Of a stretch of 64,000 nt of DNA, positions 34,729 to 42,577 are shown piece by piece. Position 1 is the stretch's first letter; every line of letters begins with the position of its first letter. Origin of the DNA: Enterobacteriaceae bacterium (GTDB taxonomy: Bacteria > Pseudomonadota > Gammaproteobacteria > Enterobacterales > Enterobacteriaceae). Made by a program: the position numbers and the translations under genes. The DNA lies in contig JAISKF010000009.1 in NCBI GenBank assembly GCA_031261005.1, forward strand, positions 1-64,000. The letters are read 5' to 3'. Under the pieces are notes generated by a model. That model ran no database searches, was not told the origin of the DNA, and saw only the letters and a program-made list of their open reading frames with translations.

Positions 34729-36597
34729 CTAGAACGAGAAGCAAGAGCAGCCTAAAACGCCCCAGAATGCCTGTTCATCTGAAACAGGAATTGCTGATTT
34801 GCGCGCTTTATCATGAGCATGTCCGTGTACACCGCAAGCGCCGCAGCATTGATGTATTTGTGCCGCCACGCCCACATTGTTGGCAACCGGCGGTGCAGAG
34901 CGATAATGCCCCGCAACCTTAACAACCGGAGACCATTCAGGCACAACGGGAATTGACGGCGGTGCCAGTGGTGTGAAAGCACCAGCGGCATAAACCACCT
35001 TGCCACCAACAATCGTCATCACAGATTCGATGCCCTTAATAGCCTCTTCCGGTACGCTAAAGTAGTCCTGCGATAACACAACCATATCGGCTAACTGCCC
35101 TGCCTGAATATGACCTTTCTTACCTTGTTCATTAGAGAACCAGGCACTACCTGCCGTCCACAAATCCAAAGCAACATCACGCGGTAAACGATTGTTGTCG
35201 TCATACATCGCCATACCGCCAACAGTACGACCGGAAACCAGCCAGTACAGCGCCGTCCACGGATTGTAGCTGGCAACACGTGTTGCATCAGTTCCCAATC
35301 CGACCGGAACGCCCATCGCTAACATTTTACTGATCGGCGGAGTTTGTTTCACTGCATCGCTGCCATAGCGATCAACAAAATATTCGCCCTGGAACGCCAT
35401 GCGATGCTGCACAGCAATTCCGCCGCCTAAGGCTTTGACGCGCTCGATATTTTGCTCAGTGATCGTCTCTGCGTGATCGAAAATCCAATGCAAGCCGTTA
35501 AACGGAATGTCACGATTCACTTTCTCAAACACATTCAGCATACGAGAAATAGATTCGTTATAAGTGGCGTGCAAGCGGAACGGCCAGCGATTTTCCACCA
35601 AATGACGCACTACACGTTCCAATTCATCTTCCATACCCTCTGGTAAGTCAGGGCGCGGCTGGAGGAAATCCTCAAAATCGGCGGCAGAGAATACCAGCAT
35701 TTCACCTGCACCATTGGCGCGATAGAAATCAGTACCTTGCCCTGGTGTCAGCATGTCCGTCCATTTTTGGAAGTCTTCCAGCTCTTGCTTAGGTCGCTGA
35801 GTGAAAAGATTATAAGCAATACGTACCGTCATCTGTTTTTCGTCATGTAACTGCTGAATAACTTCGTAATCTTCTGGATAATTCTGGAAACCACCGCCAG
35901 CGTCGATGGCGCTCGTTACACCCAAACGATTTAATTCACGCATAAACTGACGAGTAGAATTCACCTGCATATCTAACGGAAGTTTTGGACCTTTGGCTAA
36001 AGTGGCATAAAGGATCATCGCATTAGGTTTTGCAATCATCATTCCCGTTGGATTACCTTTTGCGTCACGGACAATTTCCCCGCCAGCCGGATTGGGCGTG
36101 TCTTTGGTGTAACCCACTGCTTTCAGCGCAGCGCGGTTTAACATCGCGCGATCGTAAAGATGCAGCACAAAAACCGGAGTATCAGGTGCGGCTTCATTCA
36201 GCTCTTCAATTGTTGGCATACGGCGTTCAGCAAACTGAAACTCAGTCCAGCCTCCGACTACCCGCACCCATTGAGGTGATGGCGTGCGATCCGCCTGATC
36301 TTTAAGCATACGCAGCGCATCAGCAAGAGAAGGAACGCCCTCCCAACGCAGCTCAAGATTATAGTTCAAACCGCCGCGAATAAGATGCAGGTGGGAATCA
36401 TTTAAACCGGGAATAACCGTATGACCTTTTAGATCAACCAATTGCGTATCTTCACCGGCAAAGCTCATCACTTTGTCGGTGCTGCCTACGGCTAAAATTT
36501 TGCCGTCTTTAATTGCCACGGCGTCTGCCAGTGGATTTTCACGGTCAAGAGTATGAAACTGACCGTTAGTCAGTATCAGTGAAGCATTTTGAGACAT
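34729..36597 (-). CDS. YtcJ-type metal-dependent amidohydrolase with Cys-rich tail
   Basis: Amidohydrolase-3 family protein of 622 aa. The start was taken at the ATG after AGGAG, giving MSQNASLIL. Metal-site motifs are GLNDSHLHL (HxH), the later LHATYNESIS and IFDHAET His residues, and GTDATRVASYNPW. The substrate is unknown; relatives hydrolyse varied amide bonds. Unusual is a C-terminal tail (about 578-622) with five Cys and several His (HQCCGACGVHGHAH, GCSC), which could bind metal. It is last in a three-gene run with an ABM-domain membrane protein and an isochorismatase-like hydrolase. Confidence 0.8.
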   Translation of the reverse strand: MSQNASLILTNGQFHTLDRENPLADAVAIKDGKILAVGSTDKVMSFAGEDTQLVDLKGHTVIPGLNDSHLHLIRGGLNYNLELRWEGVPSLADALRMLKDQADRTPSPQWVRVVGGWTEFQFAERRMPTIEELNEAAPDTPVFVLHLYDRAMLNRAALKAVGYTKDTPNPAGGEIVRDAKGNPTGMMIAKPNAMILYATLAKGPKLPLDMQVNSTRQFMRELNRLGVTSAIDAGGGFQNYPEDYEVIQQLHDEKQMTVRIAYNLFTQRPKQELEDFQKWTDMLTPGQGTDFYRANGAGEMLVFSAADFEDFLQPRPDLPEGMEDELERVVRHLVENRWPFRLHATYNESISRMLNVFEKVNRDIPFNGLHWIFDHAETITEQNIERVKALGGGIAVQHRMAFQGEYFVDRYGSDAVKQTPPISKMLAMGVPVGLGTDATRVASYNPWTALYWLVSGRTVGGMAMYDDNNRLPRDVALDLWTAGSAWFSNEQGKKGHIQAGQLADMVVLSQDYFSVPEEAIKGIESVMTIVGGKVVYAAGAFTPLAPPSIPVVPEWSPVVKVAGHYRSAPPVANNVGVAAQIHQCCGACGVHGHAHDKARKSAIPVSDEQAFWGVLGCSCFSF

Positions 36598-36624
36598 AAA
36601 TCGTACTCCTATCATCTTGATCGG

Positions 36625-37167
36625 CTATTTCTTTAGCCAACCAGCAAATATACGGGTAACCAGCGGCATCCACAGATATACCACCAGCCCAACGACACAG
36701 GCGTCATTAATAAAATGCAGCGATAACGTGCCTTTCAGCGCAGGCAGCAATATTTCTGTTACGTTGGGCACTAAATTGGTGCTGGGAAAAATAACTAACA
36801 GCGTAATCAAAAATTGCTTCCATTTTTTTGGCTTTTTTACCGCCGGACTGCTTGGTGTAAACCAGAATTCAGGCTCAGTACGAACCTCATAATGTTCCTC
36901 TTGCGCCAGAATCGGGGCGATCTCAGCCACCAGTTCTTTACGTAGATCGGAGTTGATCCACGTATAAAGGTTATCCAGCGTGTCAAAACGAATCACAATG
37001 TTATAGGTCTCACTTCCCGCCGCTGGTCTAATAACGTGAACGCCCAGATGCCCTGGAAATTTCTCAGCAGCAGGCATGATGCGGGCAAGCCATGCCTCGT
37101 ATATTGTTGCCTGATTAGGTTGCAGATTATGCGTAATAACCAAAGTGACGGTATTCATTGCTGCCAT
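36625..37167 (-). CDS. ABM-domain protein with C-terminal membrane segments
   Basis: 180-aa protein. Residues about 5-100 form an antibiotic-biosynthesis-monooxygenase (ABM) type dimeric alpha/beta barrel (YEAWLARIMPAAEKFPGHLGV, then IVIRFDTLDNLYTWINS). Residues about 117-175 contain two hydrophobic stretches, giving a membrane-tethered enzyme. Typical ABM proteins act on quinones or polycyclic substrates or degrade haem, but no substrate is evident. It lies 27 bp upstream of the amidohydrolase and 70 bp downstream of the isochorismatase-like gene. Confidence 0.7.
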   Translation of the reverse strand: MAAMNTVTLVITHNLQPNQATIYEAWLARIMPAAEKFPGHLGVHVIRPAAGSETYNIVIRFDTLDNLYTWINSDLRKELVAEIAPILAQEEHYEVRTEPEFWFTPSSPAVKKPKKWKQFLITLLVIFPSTNLVPNVTEILLPALKGTLSLHFINDACVVGLVVYLWMPLVTRIFAGWLKK

Positions 37168-37237
37168 ATTGAGAAATCCTGATGGGAAAAGGGAGGAAAT
37201 TGAGCGGGATCATCTCCCGCTCAGGGTAGTTTAAATA

Positions 37238-37879
37238 TTAAGCCTTACGTTCCGGCGCGCCATGCACCAATGTGTAGGCATAATCCACGCCCATACCGTA
37301 AGCACCGCTATGCTCACGCACTAAATCCATCACGGCATCGTAGGTTTCTTTGCGCGCCCAATCGCGTTGGTATTCTAATAACACTTGCTGCCAGGTCACT
37401 GGCACTGCTCCTGCTTGTACCATGCGGTCAATGGCGCGTTCGTGTGCATCGACCGAAGTACCGCCGGAAGTATCCGTGACAACATAAACTTCAAAACCCT
37501 CTTCCAGCGCCATTAACGCAGGAAAAGTCAGACAAACCTCCGTCCACAATGCAGAAATAATTAATTTTTTACGCCCTGTTGCTTTTACTGCGGCAACAAA
37601 TGCTTTGTCCTCCCATGAATTCATAGAAGTACGTTCAATAGGTTTAATTTCAGGGTGAACGGCTAACAGTTCTGGCCAGATATAACCGCTGAAACTTTTA
37701 GTTTCCACCGAAGTATAAATAGTAGGGACATTAAATATCTTCCCCGCTTTAGCCAGTGCAACTGTGTTATTTTTCAAGGTTTGGCGATCAATATTCGCCA
37801 CACCAAATGACATTTGCGGCTGATGGTCAATAAAGATCAAGGCTGAATTCTTTGGATCGATTAATTCACGAATTGACAT
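37238..37879 (-). CDS. Isochorismatase-family hydrolase (YcaC-like)
   Basis: 213-aa cysteine hydrolase. The catalytic Asp (D18 in IFIDHQPQM) and Cys (C116 in LWTEVCLTFPAL) of the family triad are visible, with the cis-peptide LWTE region and VVTDTSGGTS. It resembles E. coli YcaC in architecture. Substrate unknown. It is the promoter-proximal gene of the three-gene module; upstream is a roughly 400-bp AT-rich region and then repeat R9. Confidence 0.82.
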   Translation of the reverse strand: MSIRELIDPKNSALIFIDHQPQMSFGVANIDRQTLKNNTVALAKAGKIFNVPTIYTSVETKSFSGYIWPELLAVHPEIKPIERTSMNSWEDKAFVAAVKATGRKKLIISALWTEVCLTFPALMALEEGFEVYVVTDTSGGTSVDAHERAIDRMVQAGAVPVTWQQVLLEYQRDWARKETYDAVMDLVREHSGAYGMGVDYAYTLVHGAPERKA

Positions 37880-38276
37880 AATGTATCCTTAATTTTCATT
37901 TAGTTACGATGTACTGCATACTCGTTATTAACGAGATTAATCCTAAACGTTTCATCAGAATGGTTGATAGTTAGATTTTTCTAACAACTTATTAATTTAT
38001 TTTATGGTGATTAAATTTCTCTTTATCATTACCTGACTAATAGTATTAGTTGAGTTTTATTATTCCACCAACATTAAACTGGCTGAAATTTCAGATTAAA
38101 TAGAATATTATTCTGTTTTATTAATAATGTATTGGTAACATTGGTGTTATTTTCTCAATAAATAAATTTATATTCTGAAAAATTTATTAGATTTATTTCT
38201 GGAGATATAAAATTGAATATTAACGTGTGTGATACGTTAATTTTTTTGATATTAGAAAGTTACGATACGTGTAAAT
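37880..38276. promoter_or_regulatory. AT-rich region upstream of the hydrolase module
   Basis: About 400 bp with no gene, clearly richer in A+T than its surroundings. It presumably carries the promoter of the three-gene run. I recognise no operator. Confidence 0.35.
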
Positions 38277-38431
38277 AACCGGAGGTTTAGATCAGTAAAT
38301 GGTAAAAATATAGATTAATAGATTGATAATAAATAATAATCTTCCACCCGTTGATTTCACCGTGGTTTGGCGGGCGGCAGATTGCCACCCCTGTGAAAAA
38401 ATATAACTAATTATCCGGAACTCAGATTAAT
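38277..38431 (-). repeat. MITE-like repeat copy R9
   Basis: Right-arm part (GGTAAAAATATAGATTAATAG, GATTGATAATAAATAATAAT), one and a half GC palindromes with a TTGATTTCACCGTGGTTTGG spacer, and a terminal TTATCCGGAACTCAGATT whose end contributes to the hofQ stop codon. It bounds the inserted hydrolase module on the hofQ side. Confidence 0.8.
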
Positions 38432-39761
38432 CACTAACATTATTTGCCGCTATTTTTGGGTCGTGAAGTTTGGGTGGTGAAGTAATGATGGTCGGCGTAA
38501 TAAAAATAACCAACTCTCGCTTAGTCTGCTTCCCGCTATCACGTTGAAATAACGAACCTAAAACGGGAATTTTTCCTAAAACAGGGACTTGTTCTTTACC
38601 CGATAACTTACTTTGCTGAAAAATCCCGCCCAGCGCGATAGTTTCGCCGTCAGCAACAAAAACCTGCGTTTTGATCTCTTGCGTGTCGATGGTCAGAATC
38701 TCTCCGCCATCACCTTTTTTCAGGCTTTTACCTGGCATGTTCTGGCTGATTTGCAGTGTCAGTTCCATTTGCCCGCCAGGGAAGATGCGCGGCGTCACTT
38801 CCAGCCCTAATACCGCCTGTTTAAACTCAATAGAGGTTGCGCCGCTGGAACCGCTGGACACTTCATAAGGAATTTCAGTGCCCTGCCGAATACTTGCCGT
38901 TTGTTTATTTGCTGTCATTAAGTGCGGGCTGGCGATAATATCTGCGCTGTTTTCTGCTTCCAGCGCGGAAAGTTCCAGCCCCAATAATCGACCATTTAAA
39001 CGCGCCACTTGGAAACCTGCCGTTACTGCGGGATTCGCTAACGGTAAATCGACATTAAAATGGCGCGAAATTCCATTACTACTAATATCTGATTCTCCGC
39101 CCAATCCCCAACGAACACCTAACTCCGCCAGACTTTCATGACTAATAGTAACAATATGCGCGGTTAATTTGACTTGAGGTTGTAGGCTATCAACTTCATT
39201 AATCAACGATTTAATCGCCGGTAATGCACTGGCAACATCACGTACAATCAGAGAATTGGTTCTTATATCTGCAACCACGCTACCGCGCTCCGAAAACAAG
39301 TTTTTCTGACTGTTAAGTATCTTTACTAATTCGTCTGCATCGGCGTAATTCACCTGATAATGAAAATTAGCTAACTCAATATCCGCTAGCCGCTCTTGCT
39401 TATCCTGTTGTTTTCGCGACTCATGCTCTTGTTTCGGCAAAATCATCATGATGTTTCCCTCCCGCTCAACCTCAAGTTGACTGGCTTTCAGCACTACCGA
39501 TAACGCCTGTTCCCACGCAATATCATCAAGACGAATCGTTAATTTTCCCTGCACACCGTTCATCACCACTAAATTGAGTTGCTGAAAGTCTGCCAATGCC
39601 TGCAATATCACGTTGATGGGTGCGTCCTGAAACTCCAGAGAAACTTTGTTCGTTACCGGATTTTCCCCAGCTTGTGCAGCAGTGATAAATGAAACAAGCA
39701 GGAAACACCGCCAGAACGCACCAAAACGGCGGATAAAACAAAAATCGAAAGAAAAACTCAT
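38427..39761 (-). CDS. hofQ: Outer-membrane secretin HofQ (PilQ/ComE-like)
   Basis: 444-aa secretin-family protein. A signal peptide (about 1-31, ending TAAQA), an STN-like domain (about 40-105), one secretin N domain (about 125-190; REG-like SLIVRDVASALPAIKSLI) and the beta-barrel secretin domain with VLGLEVTPRIFPGG and KRELVIFITPTII are seen. E. coli HofQ is needed for use of DNA as a nutrient. It overlaps hofP by 4 bp (ATGA). The stop codon falls at the terminus of repeat R9. Confidence 0.9.
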   Translation of the reverse strand: MSFSFDFCFIRRFGAFWRCFLLVSFITAAQAGENPVTNKVSLEFQDAPINVILQALADFQQLNLVVMNGVQGKLTIRLDDIAWEQALSVVLKASQLEVEREGNIMMILPKQEHESRKQQDKQERLADIELANFHYQVNYADADELVKILNSQKNLFSERGSVVADIRTNSLIVRDVASALPAIKSLINEVDSLQPQVKLTAHIVTISHESLAELGVRWGLGGESDISSNGISRHFNVDLPLANPAVTAGFQVARLNGRLLGLELSALEAENSADIIASPHLMTANKQTASIRQGTEIPYEVSSGSSGATSIEFKQAVLGLEVTPRIFPGGQMELTLQISQNMPGKSLKKGDGGEILTIDTQEIKTQVFVADGETIALGGIFQQSKLSGKEQVPVLGKIPVLGSLFQRDSGKQTKRELVIFITPTIITSPPKLHDPKIAANNVSD

Positions 39762-40159
39762 GATGGATTCTCTAATTTAAGCTCAACCCAATGTCGGCTT
39801 TTACATAACTGACTGGCGGATTCTTTGATGGAGAAGATCGCTGCCCGTGCCTGAATTCGCTCTAACTGCCAGTAAACCAGCGGCAATGCGCTCTGCGGAG
39901 CAGCGGCGATCCAACTACCGTCCGGCATTCGCAGCCAAACCCGACGATCTGATGCTTTGCCGATAATCCCGCCCAACTGCCAGCTAAGTATGATCGCCTC
40001 CTCGTCCATGACTGCTTGCTGACATACTGATACGGGCAATAAAGTGAACGGATCGCGCCGTGCTGATTCATCAATTATGGGCTGATATTCCCCCTCATAA
40101 CTTTGCGGAGAAAACAGCGCCGATACCAGAATCATTGCTGCCAGAGCGTTAAGCGTCAT
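39758..40159 (-). CDS. hofP: DNA utilization protein HofP (PilP-like)
   Basis: 133-aa protein with an N-terminal hydrophobic signal (about 1-17) and a small beta-rich domain (about 60-110: GGIIGKASDRRVWLRMPDGSW), corresponding to PilP, the periplasmic link between PilO and the secretin. Identification rests mainly on operon position. Overlaps hofO and hofQ by 4 bp each. Confidence 0.75.
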   Translation of the reverse strand: MTLNALAAMILVSALFSPQSYEGEYQPIIDESARRDPFTLLPVSVCQQAVMDEEAIILSWQLGGIIGKASDRRVWLRMPDGSWIAAAPQSALPLVYWQLERIQARAAIFSIKESASQLCKSRHWVELKLENPS

Positions 40160-40725
40160 GATGTTGACCGCTCCAAACGATATACGCTGATGGTCATATT
40201 CAGCGTCAATAATGAATCACCTGTTATCGCTAACTCATTAAACGTCACAAGCTGACTACCGCTATTAATCAAGCGGACAAACTCGATAAATTGAAAATAA
40301 CTGGACTGGATTTTTACCTGCCAGCGTAAAACGCGAAAACGTTCTGCTGTCGTATCAGAAACTCTTTTTATATCAATTAACTGACAACCGGAAAGCGCAA
40401 TAAAATCAGTAAAATAACGAATAAAATCAGCAGGCTGCGCGGCGGAGTAATAATAGGGCTGTAATTGCGTATCGAGCTGATGTAATTGTTCATTGAGGAA
40501 ATCCGCAGCAGGTTGTTTAAGCAATTGCCGCTGATACGTCTGCGTTGTTTGTTGCGCCGTTATCCATTGCTGTTGCTGATGTTCTGCGGTTTCTAATTCT
40601 GGTGACATCACACCATACCAACCCGCAGCAGCAATCAACATGCTAATGGACAGTGCAACTAAATGACGTAACCAGTTCGGCGCAGTAATAATCTGCCGCC
40701 AGTGGAGATCCTGAATATCAATCAT
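40156..40725 (-). CDS. hofO: DNA utilization protein HofO (PilO-like)
   Basis: Start set at the ATG overlapping the hofN stop (ATGA), giving 189 aa beginning MIDIQDLHWR. One membrane helix (about 23-42), then a coiled stretch (about 48-85) and a periplasmic alpha/beta domain, the PilO architecture. Acts with HofN in an inner-membrane alignment complex by analogy with PilN/PilO. Six extra codons upstream are possible but unlikely. Confidence 0.78.
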   Translation of the reverse strand: MIDIQDLHWRQIITAPNWLRHLVALSISMLIAAAGWYGVMSPELETAEHQQQQWITAQQTTQTYQRQLLKQPAADFLNEQLHQLDTQLQPYYYSAAQPADFIRYFTDFIALSGCQLIDIKRVSDTTAERFRVLRWQVKIQSSYFQFIEFVRLINSGSQLVTFNELAITGDSLLTLNMTISVYRLERSTS

Positions 40726-41264
40726 CGCGCCGCCTCTCTCCAATCAGCGCTAAGTGAAAATGAATACAAGCCTGATTGTGCAGCAGAAAATTTATCCAGT
40801 TCAAGATGGGAGATAAGCGGCGATTGCTCCATTTGCTGATAGAAATCAACGATCGGCTGATAACCGTATCCCTGCCCCTCAATCACCAACTTATCTTGCC
40901 GGAAAACAATCATTTTTAGCCAAAGTGAATTTGATAAAGCGCGTTCAATATAGGGAAACAAAATTTGCCGGTTCACCATCAAGCGTTTCATTGCAGCGAT
41001 ATGACTTAGCGCCTTTTCTTGTTCGCTAGTTTGCTGCTGTAGCTGTTTCCTCTGACTGATTTGCTGTAACAGGTTACTATTGACAGCACCGTTTAACGCG
41101 AGCTGTTCAGCTAAATACTGGTTTTGTTGAATGATACTGATATATCTGATTATCAAGACCAGCAATACCGCAGCGCAATAGCAGAGTGTTAGCAGCAAAA
41201 AATGCCGGATTGCTCTTTTCTGCCGCTGTTCACGCCACGGGAGAAAGTTAACCTGAAGCATCAT
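40722..41264 (-). CDS. hofN: DNA utilization protein HofN (PilN-like)
   Basis: 180 aa. The PilN N-terminal signature LQVNFLPWREQRQK, which contacts PilM in the cytoplasm, is followed by one membrane helix (about 20-42), a coiled coil (about 45-85) and a periplasmic domain. Two consecutive ATGs at 41264 and 41261 are possible starts. Overlaps hofM by 17 bp. Confidence 0.85.
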   Translation of the reverse strand: MMLQVNFLPWREQRQKRAIRHFLLLTLCYCAAVLLVLIIRYISIIQQNQYLAEQLALNGAVNSNLLQQISQRKQLQQQTSEQEKALSHIAAMKRLMVNRQILFPYIERALSNSLWLKMIVFRQDKLVIEGQGYGYQPIVDFYQQMEQSPLISHLELDKFSAAQSGLYSFSLSADWREAAR

Positions 41265-42141
41265 TATCCTCCTGCCGCAACGCTAAACCGCAAGCCAGCA
41301 CAAACTGATGCGGAGAATCCGGCAACGGTGCAGAAAGTTGTTGCAGCGCCGCCAGCGGCGACCAGCGATTAACGTTTGGCGGTAACGGCATATCACTATC
41401 TAAACCGCTATAACCAACCTGTGCAGCGATCACTCCGCTTACCTGCTGATAAATCTGAATTGCGCTGGCAATACGCTCGACGCTGTTCATCATTTCATTG
41501 GGCTGTAATCGATAAAAAAAGGGCTGTTTAGCAGAAGAAACCAACAAAAATTGCCGTGTTAACTGATGAAACAGTAAATCATTTTGTACAACTCCGGCAC
41601 TTTCCGCCATCGCACGTAACACACAAGGAACAGTATCGATAATCTCTGGGAAAATATCCGCTTGTGCCAATGCACCAAGCCATTGCTGCACTTCCGCACG
41701 CCGCGCCGCACTCACCACAATCTCATCAGGTTGCTCTGGTTTTTCCGTCATTAAATAAGCTGAATTGATTGAATTCACCACGCGATAATCAATAGCTAAC
41801 TCTTTGGCGGCGAGAGGAAATAATTTACTGAGCGAAGCGTCCACCAGCCATGATTGCTCCTGACGGGAAAGTTTTTGCTCCGGCAACGGAATAGATTGCT
41901 GCAATATCGAACTGGCAGGCAGCGCGATCCTCACTGAAATACGTTTAGGCAACTTCCTGCGCCACTGGCGCAACAATGGGATCATCTCCGCAGAAATAAC
42001 CGGCATCATAACTTGTGATTGCGTGGAATAAACGGGCTGAAAACACCAATGGCGTAACTGCCAGCCATAGCGCTGCCGCTGTACCGCTAACGCATAAAAG
42101 CCGTTTTCTTGAATATCTAAACCTACTTGCCAGATTTGCAT
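41248..42141 (-). CDS. hofM: DNA utilization protein HofM (PilM-like)
   Basis: 297-aa cytoplasmic actin-like (PilM/FtsA fold) protein, first in the hofMNOPQ operon. Features: GLDIQENGFYALAV at the N-terminus (phosphate-1-like strand), ISVRIALPASSILQQSIPLP and a C-terminal VLACGLALRQ. Longer than E. coli HofM (about 259). Divergent from mrcA, as in E. coli. No pilin or pilus motor gene is in the window. Confidence 0.85.
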   Translation of the reverse strand: MQIWQVGLDIQENGFYALAVQRQRYGWQLRHWCFQPVYSTQSQVMMPVISAEMIPLLRQWRRKLPKRISVRIALPASSILQQSIPLPEQKLSRQEQSWLVDASLSKLFPLAAKELAIDYRVVNSINSAYLMTEKPEQPDEIVVSAARRAEVQQWLGALAQADIFPEIIDTVPCVLRAMAESAGVVQNDLLFHQLTRQFLLVSSAKQPFFYRLQPNEMMNSVERIASAIQIYQQVSGVIAAQVGYSGLDSDMPLPPNVNRWSPLAALQQLSAPLPDSPHQFVLACGLALRQEDNDASG

Positions 42142-42281
42142 TTACCGTGAGATCTCCTGATTATCTACCTTCTGTTCATCAGATTTTTAACTTCCCTACT
42201 TTAATGAGCCGCTGTGTATATTCCGTCCGTGACAGCCATATGCTTTCTTTTAAAATATGACTTAGGCATCTGTTGCTAAAC
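42142..42281. promoter_or_regulatory. hofM/mrcA divergent region, proximal part
   Basis: No gene. It should carry the hofM promoter. It leads into repeat R10, which occupies most of the remaining intergenic DNA before mrcA. Confidence 0.35.
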
Positions 42282-42483
42282 AACCTGAACTTCGGACAAG
42301 AAATTCAGGTTATTACGATAAATTTCAAATGATTATGTCATTCTCCGTAAGGGCGGCAATCTGCCGCCCGTGAACCTACCGCGTTGTTGATGCGGGCGGC
42401 AGATTGCCGCCCCTACAAATTATTCTTTATTATCAATATATTAATTTATCATCCTTACCATTTTCTTATCCAAACCAGAGGTT
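42282..42483 (+). repeat. Full-length MITE-like repeat R10
   Basis: 202-bp complete copy: AACCTGAACTTCGGACAAG, arm ACGATAAATTTCAAATGATTAT, perfect pair of GC palindromes (GGGCGGCAATCTGCCGCCCG and mirror) around a GTGAACCTACCGCGTTGTTG spacer, right arm TTATTATCAATATATTAAT, end CTTATCCAAACCAGAGGTT. No clear target duplication, so it is probably an older copy. It sits about 95 bp upstream of mrcA. Confidence 0.88.
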
Positions 42484-42577
42484 AAATAAAAGAACGTATC
42501 CATGAAGCCACGATGCCTTTATACTATCGGGCGATTGTTTATAAACCATTCAATATCCACGTCATGGGAATTTTCAG

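Noticed and set aside
34729-37879. Hydrolase module as a phage or integron insertion
   Set aside because: No integrase, attachment site or phage gene; only MITE-like copies at the edges.
38427-42141. hofMNOPQ as a type II secretion or complete type IV pilus locus
   Set aside because: Only PilM-Q type components are present; no pilin, ATPase or platform gene. The content and place match the hof operon.
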